DNA from: Candidatus Zixiibacteriota bacterium
GTDB taxonomy: Bacteria > Zixibacteria > MSB-5A5 > GN15 > FEB-12
Reading direction: 5' to 3'
Length of the DNA stretch: 5,059 bases
Assembly: GCA_030619345.1 (NCBI GenBank)
Contig: JAUXBO010000203.1
Span: 1-5,059 of the forward strand
Part shown: one piece after another, positions 1-5,059 of the stretch
How positions within the stretch are numbered: position 1 is the first letter of the stretch
Layout of the letters: the number at the start of each line of letters is the position of its first letter
Made by a program: the position numbers and the translations under genes
The notes under the pieces: model-generated
The model's database searches: none
Told to the model about the DNA's origin: nothing
What the model saw: the letters and a program-made list of their open reading frames with translations, nothing else

Positions 1-44
1 TCGGGACCCCTTCGTCAGGCTCAGGACAGGCGTAAAGGTCCCGA
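1..44. repeat. Palindromic (REP-like) intergenic element
   Basis: TCGGGACC at 1-8 is the exact reverse complement of GGTCCCGA at 37-44, giving an 8-bp stem around a 28-base loop. The loop contains CCTTCGTCAGGCTCAGGACA, itself an imperfect palindrome of a type I recall as scattered through intergenic regions of many environmental genomes (variants of CCTGAGCTTGTCGAAGG); only one copy is visible here. It lies about 19 bases beyond the stop codon of the minus-strand exonuclease gene, so it could also work as a transcript-end hairpin, although no T-run follows the stem on that strand. The element may continue left of the window. Confidence 0.5.
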
Positions 45-62
45 CCTACGGGAACTGATAGC

Positions 63-911
63 TCACTCATCTATCAACCTGAACTGCTCTATCCGGTCAA
101 GCCGAAATGTCCGCTCATCATTTACAAGAAAACAATAAGCCATCAAATACAGATTCCGGTTGTGGCGGAAGACTTGTATTGGTTTAACAGTTCTTTTTGA
201 CTGCGAAGCATTGGGGGAAGAGTACGTCATTTCCATTTTCGTATCTGCCTGAATCGCCTGTAAGATTGGCTCAAACTCGGGGGGAACATCGGTGGTGGCC
301 GACTGCCAGCTATCCATTCGCGAGACTTGCAGGGTGGCTTCAATCTCCTCCCAATTGTTGAACAGAGGAAGTTTCTCAAGCGCGAGCAGGAAGAGCTCGC
401 GGACCAGTTCAGCATCCCCCAGCGCTCTATGTTGCTGCGAGTCGGCTATTGAAAAGCTGCGAGACAGAGACAAGAGTGAGTATGAATCCTGACCGGGGAA
501 GAATTTACGAAAGATATCAATCGTATCGAGAATCGCGTTGGAAGTAAACTTCCGCCCCAGTCTCTCAAGCTCACAGGCTACAAAAGAGATATCAAAGCCG
601 GCATTGTGTGCGATCAAAATCGAATCCGGTCCGCAGAAAGTCTCGAATCGCTGAAGAACCGAGTCAGCTTTGTCGGCCTCGGCCACCATCTCGTCAGTGA
701 TCCCATGAATAGATATTACTTCGGCTGGCATTGATCGACCGGGGTTAATCAACTCCTGGAAATTAGCAATTATCCCCTTATCAATTGAGAACTTAACTCC
801 GGCTATTTCTACTATCTTGTGGCTTGGAGCCCAGATGCCGGTTGTCTCAGTATCAAAGGCTACAAATTCGAGGCGATTGAGGATAGATTTCGAATTATCA
901 GCTGTTTCCAT
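63..911 (-). CDS. DEDDh 3'-5' exonuclease (DnaQ/epsilon-like) fused to a C-terminal WYL domain
   Basis: A 282-residue protein with two parts. Residues about 14-180 form an RNase T/DnaQ-type exonuclease fold that removes nucleotides from 3' ends with two metal ions. Exo I is FDTETTG (D20, E22), Exo II is AHNAGFD (D107), and Exo III is H161 with D166 in HRALGDAE, so all five DEDDh residues are present. After a linker of about 30 residues, residues about 214-282 look like a WYL domain: R240-x-V-x-P244, then LYLMAYC (LYL in place of the name-giving WYL) and the strongly diagnostic RTFRLDRI at 267-274. WYL domains usually sense ligands, often nucleotides or nucleic acid, in HTH regulators and defence proteins. 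No HTH, polymerase, helicase or GIY-YIG part is present. The ATG at 911 is the only sensible start; no good Shine-Dalgarno precedes it and the transcript may be leaderless. Repair, RNA processing and defence are all possible roles; the sequence does not decide between them. Confidence 0.9.
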   Translation of the reverse strand: METADNSKSILNRLEFVAFDTETTGIWAPSHKIVEIAGVKFSIDKGIIANFQELINPGRSMPAEVISIHGITDEMVAEADKADSVLQRFETFCGPDSILIAHNAGFDISFVACELERLGRKFTSNAILDTIDIFRKFFPGQDSYSLLSLSRSFSIADSQQHRALGDAELVRELFLLALEKLPLFNNWEEIEATLQVSRMDSWQSATTDVPPEFEPILQAIQADTKMEMTYSSPNASQSKRTVKPIQVFRHNRNLYLMAYCFLVNDERTFRLDRIEQFRLIDE

Positions 912-917
912 TGGTTC

Positions 918-945
918 AAAATAGGGAATTCTCTGCAGTAGACAA
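918..945 (-). promoter_or_regulatory. Possible sigma-70-type promoter for the exonuclease-WYL gene
   Basis: Read on the minus strand, TTGTCT (945-940) is followed after 16 bases by TATTTT (923-918). Transcription would start about 7 bases further on, at or next to the ATG at 911, which would give a leaderless message and fits the missing Shine-Dalgarno. The -35 box overlaps the first palindrome of the operator array, so a bound protein there could block it. The match is ordinary and could be chance. Confidence 0.3.
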
Positions 946-1001
946 ACAGGTTTGTTGCAAACTGGTTTGGACCAAACTAGTTTGTTGACAAAATGGTTTT
1001 G
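942..1001. promoter_or_regulatory. Array of four tandem palindromic operator-like sites
   Basis: Four related sites lie in a row. Site 1 is ACAAACAGGTTTGT (942-955), a perfect 6-2-6 inverted repeat. Site 2 is CAAACTGGTTTG (958-969) and site 3 is CAAACTAGTTTG (973-984), both perfect 5-2-5. Site 4 is the degenerate CAAAATGGTTTTG (989-1001). Their centres are at 948.5, 963.5, 978.5 and 994.5, a pitch of 15, 15 and 16 bp. Such clusters of dimer-sized palindromes between divergent genes usually bind a repressor or activator cooperatively. The array covers promoter-like boxes for both directions. The cognate protein is not encoded in this window; TetR/AcrR, MarR and GntR families bind sites of this general shape, but I cannot choose between them. 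Confidence 0.7.
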
Positions 1002-1012
1002 CGTATTATCTT
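982..1012 (+). promoter_or_regulatory. Likely promoter for the small ORF and lyase transcript
   Basis: A perfect -35 box TTGACA lies at 985-990, between the third and fourth palindromes, with TATCTT at 1007-1012 after a 16-base spacer. An alternative pairing is TTGTTG (982-987) with the better -10 TATTAT (1004-1009), also 16 bases apart. Either would start RNA near 1016-1020, just ahead of the AGAGGT ribosome binding site of the small ORF. The overlap with the palindromes suggests that a protein bound to them controls access of RNA polymerase. No equally good promoter is visible nearer to the lyase gene. Confidence 0.5.
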
Positions 1013-1030
1013 TTTACAGAGGTATATGTC

Positions 1031-1141
1031 ATGAATTATTTGAGACCAGAAACTAACCACAAGGCCGCTTACATCAAAGGGGCCTCCAAAGTTATGAACC
1101 GCTATACCCCGACCTCTGCCTCCGGCCTCCAAGACTCATAG
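1031..1141 (+). CDS. Small ORF of 36 codons, possible leader peptide of the lyase gene
   Basis: ATG at 1031 opens a 36-residue frame ending in TAG at 1139-1141. It is preceded by AGAGGT (1018-1023), a good Shine-Dalgarno 7 bases from the ATG, and a promoter-like sequence just upstream. The product begins MNYLRPETNH and ends SASGLQDS. It is polar and basic, with no membrane segment and no motif I recognise; three Tyr residues sit exactly 11 apart (3, 14, 25) and there is one His. A terminator-like hairpin starts on the base after the stop codon, so a ribosome at the stop would cover its 5' arm. This layout fits a regulatory leader peptide, or a free-standing small protein gene with its own terminator. 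It could also be a chance ORF or the remnant of a longer gene. No homologue is known to me. Confidence 0.42.
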   Translation: MNYLRPETNHKAAYIKGASKVMNRYTPTSASGLQDS

Positions 1142-1178
1142 GTGGCACGACCACAACGTGGCAATGCCACTTTTGTTT
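1142..1178 (+). terminator. Nested hairpin with T-run (terminator or attenuator)
   Basis: The outer stem GTGGCA (1142-1147) pairs exactly with TGCCAC (1165-1170). A 3x3 internal loop follows (CGA/CAA), then an inner stem CCAC (1151-1154) with GTGG (1158-1161) closing an AAC loop. TTTTGTTT (1171-1178) comes directly after the 3' arm, as in a Rho-independent terminator. The inner and outer repeats can also pair differently: GTGG 1158-1161 with CCAC 1167-1170 gives a shorter competing hairpin next to the same T-run. It separates the 36-codon ORF from the lyase, so it either ends the small transcript or acts as an attenuator in the lyase leader. Confidence 0.55.
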
Positions 1179-1180
1179 GA

Positions 1181-1207
1181 TTTGTCACCGGTGGTAGTGG
1201 TGACAAA
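1181..1207 (+). promoter_or_regulatory. Perfect 9-bp hairpin in the lyase leader
   Basis: TTTGTCACC (1181-1189) is the exact reverse complement of GGTGACAAA (1199-1207), closing a 9-base G-rich loop (GGTGGTAGT). No T-run follows, so it is not a terminator by itself. It ends 30 bases before the lyase Shine-Dalgarno. It may protect the 5' end of the message, be a protein operator in DNA form, or belong to a switch with the preceding terminator, since GTGG in its loop can pair with CCAC (1167-1170) of that hairpin's 3' arm. Confidence 0.5.
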
Positions 1208-1237
1208 ACGTAATTCCTTTAAAAATGAAGACATAAT

Positions 1238-1245
1238 GAGGTGAT
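1238..1245 (+). promoter_or_regulatory. Strong Shine-Dalgarno that fixes the lyase start
   Basis: GAGGTGAT is an eight-base exact match to the 16S anti-Shine-Dalgarno complement and sits at normal distance from the ATG at 1250. An in-frame GTG at 1241 lies inside this site, so it cannot be the start; the lyase begins at 1250 and is 507 residues long. Confidence 0.85.
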
Positions 1246-1249
1246 TCCA

Positions 1250-2773
1250 ATGGCAATAAGGATAGACGGCTCCGGCCTGACGATAGAAAAAGTAGTTAGA
1301 ATTGCGCGCGATGGTGAGCAAGTTGAACTATGCCCGGACGCGATCAAGAGGATAGAGCGTTGTCGTGCGATGGTCGAGAAAAAGATCGAAGCGGGCGAGA
1401 CGATGTATGGGATCAACACCGGGATTGGTGAGTTCTCCGAGGTCCGTCTCGATGACGATCAGGTCAAGGATTTTCAGAAGTATCTGATTTACAATCATTC
1501 GGCCGGTATCGGTGAACCGTGCCCGATCGAGCATGTCCGGGGCGCGATGGCCGGGAGGATCAACGTTCATGCCCACGGTAATTCCGGCGTCAGACTGGAA
1601 ATCACCCAGACGTTGGTAGAAATGCTGAATAAAAAAGTCACACCGGTAGTTTGCGAAAAAGGCTCGGTTGGCGCTTGCGGCGATCTTGCTCCGATGTCGC
1701 AAATAGCCCTGTTGATGTTAGGCGAGGGAGAGGCATTTTACAAAGGTGAACGTCTCGAGGGAAAGACAGCCTTTGAAAAGGCGGGGATCAAAGTTCCCGG
1801 TCTTCATGCCCGTGATGGTCTGGCGACTATCAACGGTTCAAATCTCCTGACAGCGATGAGCGCGATTTTTCTGTTTGACGCTAACAACTGGCTGAAGCAG
1901 GCTGAAATCGCGGCCGCTATGTCGCTGGAAGCGCTCAAGGCAAACATGAAGCCTTACTCGGCCAGACTACATGAAGTGCGTGGGTTTGCCGGGGCGGTAC
2001 GAAGCGCTAAGGCGATAGAAAATCTGGTGGCTAGTGGGGATCTCGCCGATGGCAAAGAGAAATGCAAAGTTCAAGATGCATACTCAATGCGGTCCACACC
2101 GCAGGTGATTGGGGCGGCCCACGATGCGCTTAAATATGCCCGCGAACAGGTAGAGATTGAACTCAACGGTGTGGGCGACAACCCGATCTTTTTTCCCGAA
2201 GAGAACCTGCAACTATCGGGTGCCAACTTTCAGGGATCGCCGGTATCGCTGCCTATGGATCTGGCCGGGACAGCGATCTGTATGGTCTCGGTTATGTCCG
2301 AGCGGCGGATGAACCGGCTAAACAATCCGGCCCTCAGTGTCGGGCTGCCACCGTTTCTAACCAAGAGTGCGGGGATGTTTTCCGGTCTTATGCTGAGTCA
2401 GTATACAGCCGATGCGCAGATTGTCGAACAACGCATGCTCTCCGCGCCAGCATCAATACAGTCAATTCCGGCGGCCGCCGATCAGGAGGATTTTGTCTCC
2501 ATGGGTATGAATACAGCCCTGAAGAACAATCAGATACTCGACAATGCCTACGGTATTCTTGGAATTGAATTCATGGCCGCAGCGCAGGCGCTTGATTTCC
2601 GCAAATACAGTTTCGGTAAAGGTGTCGCCAAAGCAAAAGAAGTGGTCCGCCGACATGTCGACTTTCTGGATATTGACCGTCCGCTTTACCCGGATCACAA
2701 CGCGATGAAGAAACTTGTTAAGTCCTGCGAGATTTTGGGCGAAGTGGAGAAAGAGATAGGGAGTCTGGAATAG
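1250..2773 (+). CDS. HAL/PAL/TAL-family aromatic amino acid ammonia-lyase (or aminomutase) with an Ala-Cys-Gly MIO triad
   Basis: A 507-residue cytosolic enzyme of the usual length for bacterial histidine ammonia-lyases. The family eliminates ammonia from His, Phe or Tyr, or moves the amino group, using the MIO cofactor made by cyclising an Ala-Ser-Gly loop. The signature region GSVGACGDLAP (138-148) is clear, but residue 143 is Cys, not Ser (codon TGC at 1676-1678). Other expected residues are present, nearly at Pseudomonas HAL numbering: Y53 in YGINTG, H83, N195 in INGSN, Q275/Y278/R281 in VQDAYSMR, N311 in GDNP, F327 in NFQGSP, and E413 in QEDFVSM. The selectivity pair at 82-83 is Asn-His, where HAL has Ser-His and classical PAL/TAL have Phe-Leu/His-Leu, so it is closer to HAL or to the bacterial TAL/aminomutase groups that keep this His. 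No hutU, hutI or hutG is nearby. A leader with a short ORF and hairpins precedes it. Family membership is certain; substrate is not. Confidence 0.93.
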   Translation: MAIRIDGSGLTIEKVVRIARDGEQVELCPDAIKRIERCRAMVEKKIEAGETMYGINTGIGEFSEVRLDDDQVKDFQKYLIYNHSAGIGEPCPIEHVRGAMAGRINVHAHGNSGVRLEITQTLVEMLNKKVTPVVCEKGSVGACGDLAPMSQIALLMLGEGEAFYKGERLEGKTAFEKAGIKVPGLHARDGLATINGSNLLTAMSAIFLFDANNWLKQAEIAAAMSLEALKANMKPYSARLHEVRGFAGAVRSAKAIENLVASGDLADGKEKCKVQDAYSMRSTPQVIGAAHDALKYAREQVEIELNGVGDNPIFFPEENLQLSGANFQGSPVSLPMDLAGTAICMVSVMSERRMNRLNNPALSVGLPPFLTKSAGMFSGLMLSQYTADAQIVEQRMLSAPASIQSIPAAADQEDFVSMGMNTALKNNQILDNAYGILGIEFMAAAQALDFRKYSFGKGVAKAKEVVRRHVDFLDIDRPLYPDHNAMKKLVKSCEILGEVEKEIGSLE

Positions 2774-2803
2774 CGAACAGAGTTGCTCAAAGTGTGAGAC
2801 TAA

Positions 2804-4813
2804 TCAGTCGAGGGCTCCCGGTGTTGATAATTGATCGGCGACCTGCATGATAGATCTGAGTTTTGACTGCAGGTCGGCTAACTGTTCCGGGTAATCAATG
2901 GAGACATCTTGACCCGGCAGGGTGAGTTCGTGGGTTCTTATTAAAAAAGAACCCACGCCAAGATGCTCGCAGTAATAGAAATTTTCAGAAAGAATTCCGA
3001 TTCGCTTGAAGACACTCAGTAGCGCGAACCCGCCGTCTTCGTGGTCAAGGCCAAGTATGTTTCTTCCCCAACTTTCGTGACCATAATTTCCACCAATAAT
3101 GCCCATAACGGTGGGGAGTAGATCGATCTGGCCGCAGTACTTATCAACTCTTTGAGCCGAGTCGCCGATCAATGCTGGGGCATAGATCAGCCAGGGTATT
3201 TGGTGCAGGGGTGGGTCGAGATAATAGTTCCCGGTACGCAAGCGGGTGTGATCCGAGATGAACAGGAAAATCGTGCTGTCGAAAAACGGCATGTGTCGAG
3301 CCCGGTCCATGAAGAGCCCGAGGGAATGATCAGCATAAATCTGACTGTTTAGTTCCCGACAACTGTCATTGAGGCAGTCGAAACGCTCGACCGAGGAATC
3401 GGGCAGGTCAAACGGTTCGTGATTGGACAGTGTCAGGAGGGTCAGATTGAACGGTCTTTGTAGCGAATCGATTTGGTTAAGGGCCAGGTCAAAGAGGTGA
3501 TGGTCGGGAATGCCCCACTTTGAGAAGCGTAATCTGAAGGGAAGATCATCCTGCCCGCGGAATCTCGAATATCGCTGGTCGCGCAGGAAGCCTTCCATAT
3601 TGTCAAACTGAAGATCACCGCCATACATGAAACTGTTCTGGTATCCGCGATCATTTAGTATTCGTGACAATGATACAAAGGGGAGATTGGCCTTGTACCG
3701 TTTCATTATTGATCTACCCGGAAGAGCGGGGAAGGAGCAAAGAGTGGCGGCTAGGCCATAATTGGTGCGCATTCCATTAGCATAACAGTTAGTGAACAGC
3801 AGGCCGTGCGCAGCGAGGCTGTCGAAGTTCGGTGTCAGGTGTCGCTCATCCCCAAGAGCGCCGGTGAAACGTCCTGCCCAGCTTTCCATTATGACGATTA
3901 CCAGATTTGGCCGCAGATAGAAGCTTTTTTTGGGCTGGGTAGTGATTCTCATCAGAGAACTGTCCGGCTGTTGCCAGGCATCGTTGGGACGACCAATTGT
4001 GTTTTGCACTTCATTGAGTCCGATGGAGAATTGGCTGAATGAAAATCTCTCATTCTCAGATAGATATACCAATCGTGGATCATGGTTGTTCTCAAAATAG
4101 GATTTGCCCAAAGTGTAGGCCGGGTTCAGGGCCATCTGATTGGCGAAGTCATTGTCCGAGAAGTATGCTGCGCTCCAACTCAAGGGAGCCAGATCGATTC
4201 GTCCTCGCATTCCGATACCGGCAATTACGATCAACAGTACATAGAGGGTTAGTCGCTTGGTCCAGGTTCCGGCAGGAATCGGTGCGCATCGCTCGTAAAT
4301 CAGTCGCACTGCGAAAAAAGAGAGAGTACTTATAAGCAGCCAGCCACCGATTGACCAGAATGCTCCTACATCGATAAAAATTAGGTCCCAGGCAAGTTTG
4401 CCCTCGCCAAGGTGCTCGTAGGCTAGGTAATTCAGTCGTGACTCGAAGTAAGTGAAGAAGCGAATATCGGCGAGGGAAGTGATTATCAAAAGGACAAAAG
4501 CTGTGGTGAGATAGGAAACAATGGTTACGCGGCTTGCTTTTTGACTCATTCTAATAAACGGCAAAACCAATATAATCGGCGAGAGCGCTAACAATAAGAC
4601 GACGGTGTCGAACCGAAGGCCGACGAGGAAGGACTGAAGAACAAGCGAGAGGGATAGATCAGAGGAGAAGTCGCTGAGTTGCAGGAGAAAGACAAGCCGC
4701 AGGAGAGTAAACAGAACCAGTCCAAAGAAGTAAGTTACAGCAACAAAAGAAAACGGCCCGGTAAGAGAATACCAGGCTCGCTTGCTGTTCTTGTTTAAGA
4801 CAATTGCGGCCAT
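2804..4813 (-). CDS. LTA synthase family membrane phosphotransferase/sulfatase-fold protein
   Basis: A 669-residue protein from ATG at 4813. Residues about 20-205 hold five hydrophobic segments (about 21-45, 69-87, 97-116, 152-172, 187-202), as in LtaS/OpgB-type proteins. An extracytoplasmic alkaline-phosphatase-fold domain of about 365 residues follows. Visible catalytic features are E310 in IMESW (metal), T350 in GMRTNYGL (the nucleophile position, followed by the typical CSFPALPG), H465 in SNHEPF, and D521-H522 in ISDHTR (metal). WGIPDHHLFD and QIDLLPT are also family-typical. Relatives move phosphoglycerol or phosphoethanolamine from phospholipids to glycans (LtaS, OpgB) or have lost activity (YejM); here the catalytic set is complete, so an active transferase or hydrolase is expected, acceptor unknown. 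An in-frame TTG at 4831 adds six residues but has no better ribosome site. It converges on the lyase gene with a 30-bp gap and no strong terminator between them. It lies 47 bp after the YbjQ-family gene on the same strand, possibly in one operon. Confidence 0.9.
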   Translation of the reverse strand: MAAIVLNKNSKRAWYSLTGPFSFVAVTYFFGLVLFTLLRLVFLLQLSDFSSDLSLSLVLQSFLVGLRFDTVVLLLALSPIILVLPFIRMSQKASRVTIVSYLTTAFVLLIITSLADIRFFTYFESRLNYLAYEHLGEGKLAWDLIFIDVGAFWSIGGWLLISTLSFFAVRLIYERCAPIPAGTWTKRLTLYVLLIVIAGIGMRGRIDLAPLSWSAAYFSDNDFANQMALNPAYTLGKSYFENNHDPRLVYLSENERFSFSQFSIGLNEVQNTIGRPNDAWQQPDSSLMRITTQPKKSFYLRPNLVIVIMESWAGRFTGALGDERHLTPNFDSLAAHGLLFTNCYANGMRTNYGLAATLCSFPALPGRSIMKRYKANLPFVSLSRILNDRGYQNSFMYGGDLQFDNMEGFLRDQRYSRFRGQDDLPFRLRFSKWGIPDHHLFDLALNQIDSLQRPFNLTLLTLSNHEPFDLPDSSVERFDCLNDSCRELNSQIYADHSLGLFMDRARHMPFFDSTIFLFISDHTRLRTGNYYLDPPLHQIPWLIYAPALIGDSAQRVDKYCGQIDLLPTVMGIIGGNYGHESWGRNILGLDHEDGGFALLSVFKRIGILSENFYYCEHLGVGSFLIRTHELTLPGQDVSIDYPEQLADLQSKLRSIMQVADQLSTPGALD

Positions 4814-4860
4814 GCCGACAAACAAAGGCAACAGTCAGTTGTCGTCAAGTTATCTCTTGG

Positions 4861-5059
4861 TTAACTGTCCTCGATTATCACCGCCGTACCATAGGCCAGT
4901 AATTCCGCAGCCCCCTTCATCAGCTCTGAGGTTGAGAATCGAACCATAATGATTGCGTTGGCTCCCATCTCGTCGGCTTCGGCGATCATGCGGTCAATTG
5001 ACTGTTCACGCGATTCGGCAATCAGTTTAGTATATTCAATTATTTCGCCCCCAATCAAA
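4861..5059 (-). CDS. YbjQ/UPF0145 (DUF74) family protein, 3' part only
   Basis: About 65 C-terminal residues are visible before the TAA at 4863-4861; the start lies right of the window, so the TTG at 5058 is taken as an internal Leu codon. The segment reads GGEIIEYTKLIAESREQ, then a helix, then MGANAIIMVRF and finally AYGTAVIIED. This matches the end of UPF0145 proteins: a GG-x-Y-x-x-x-(I/L) stretch, a GANA(V/I) strand, and a closing A-x-GTAV strand. These are small (about 105-residue) cytosolic proteins of uncertain role, sometimes labelled heavy-metal binding. About 40 residues of a standard member would be missing. It lies upstream of the LTA-synthase-like gene on the same strand with 47 bp between them, so co-transcription is plausible. 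Confidence 0.85.
   Translation of the reverse strand, partial: LIGGEIIEYTKLIAESREQSIDRMIAEADEMGANAIIMVRFSTSELMKGAAELLAYGTAVIIEDS

Noticed and set aside
973..984. TrpR-type operator, because the third palindrome contains ACTAGT.
   Set aside because: The other three copies have CTGG, CAGG and ATGG at the centre, so CTAG is not the conserved core.
942..1001. CRISPR array or phage attachment site.
   Set aside because: The units are 12-14 bp palindromes with almost no spacer between them, too short and too close for CRISPR, and no integrase or cas gene is visible.
1241..1249. GTG at 1241 as the start of the lyase (510 residues).
   Set aside because: The GTG is inside the eight-base Shine-Dalgarno GAGGTGAT; the ATG at 1250 is correctly spaced, and its numbering matches HAL residues (Y53, H83, position 143, N195).
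1328..1702. Antisense open frame of 124 codons inside the lyase gene.
   Set aside because: It is the shadow of a strongly conserved coding region, with no ribosome site or recognisable product; the same applies to the plus-strand open frames at 3806-4335 inside the transferase gene.
2774..2803. Bidirectional terminator between the converging lyase and transferase genes.
   Set aside because: Only a 4-bp CTCA/TGAG pairing is visible in the 30-bp gap, too weak to call.
4814..4831. TTG at 4831 as the start of the LTA-synthase-like gene.
   Set aside because: It adds six residues without a better ribosome site; ATG at 4813 is the simpler choice. Neither has a clear Shine-Dalgarno, so some doubt remains.
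4829..4841. CAAC-AGTCA-GTTG hairpin between the YbjQ-family and transferase genes as a terminator.
   Set aside because: The stem is only 4 bp and the following sequence on the minus strand is not a proper T-run; the two genes may well be co-transcribed.

Overview
This 5.06-kb stretch of roughly 50% GC bacterial chromosome carries four recognisable protein genes and a structured regulatory region. There is no rRNA, tRNA, phage, insertion sequence or CRISPR array. The host cannot be fixed from the sequence. The mix of genes (an orphan HAL-type lyase, an LTA-synthase-like membrane enzyme, an exonuclease-WYL fusion) and a dispersed-looking palindromic repeat at the left edge would suit an uncultured Gram-negative lineage, for example of the FCB/Zixibacteria kind. 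That is an impression and not a demonstrated assignment.

Layout: 1-44 is a palindromic repeat element just past the end of the first gene. 63-911 (minus) is a DEDDh 3'-5' exonuclease fused to a C-terminal WYL ligand-sensing domain. 912-1249 is a 338-bp divergent control region. It holds four tandem CAAAC-NN-GTTTG-type palindromes at 15-16 bp pitch, overlapping promoter-like boxes for both directions. These are followed by a small ORF of 36 codons with its own ribosome binding site, a terminator-like nested hairpin directly after its stop codon, a second perfect 9-bp hairpin, and a strong Shine-Dalgarno. 1250-2773 (plus) is an aromatic amino acid/histidine ammonia-lyase family enzyme whose MIO-forming triad is Ala-Cys-Gly instead of Ala-Ser-Gly. 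2804-4813 (minus, converging on the lyase) is an LTA-synthase/phosphoglycerol-transferase-type membrane protein. 4861-5059 (minus) is the 3' end of a YbjQ/UPF0145-family gene that runs off the window and may be transcribed with the transferase gene.

The most interesting part is the lyase and its leader. Order on the plus strand is: operator array and promoter, short peptide gene, terminator at its stop codon, second hairpin, then the lyase with no convincing promoter of its own. That is the layout of a leader-peptide attenuation system, comparable in outline to tnaC-tnaA (tryptophanase). It is inferred from sequence layout only. The Cys in the cofactor triad and the altered selectivity residues (Asn-His instead of Ser-His, QEDF instead of QEDH) make the substrate of this lyase uncertain.
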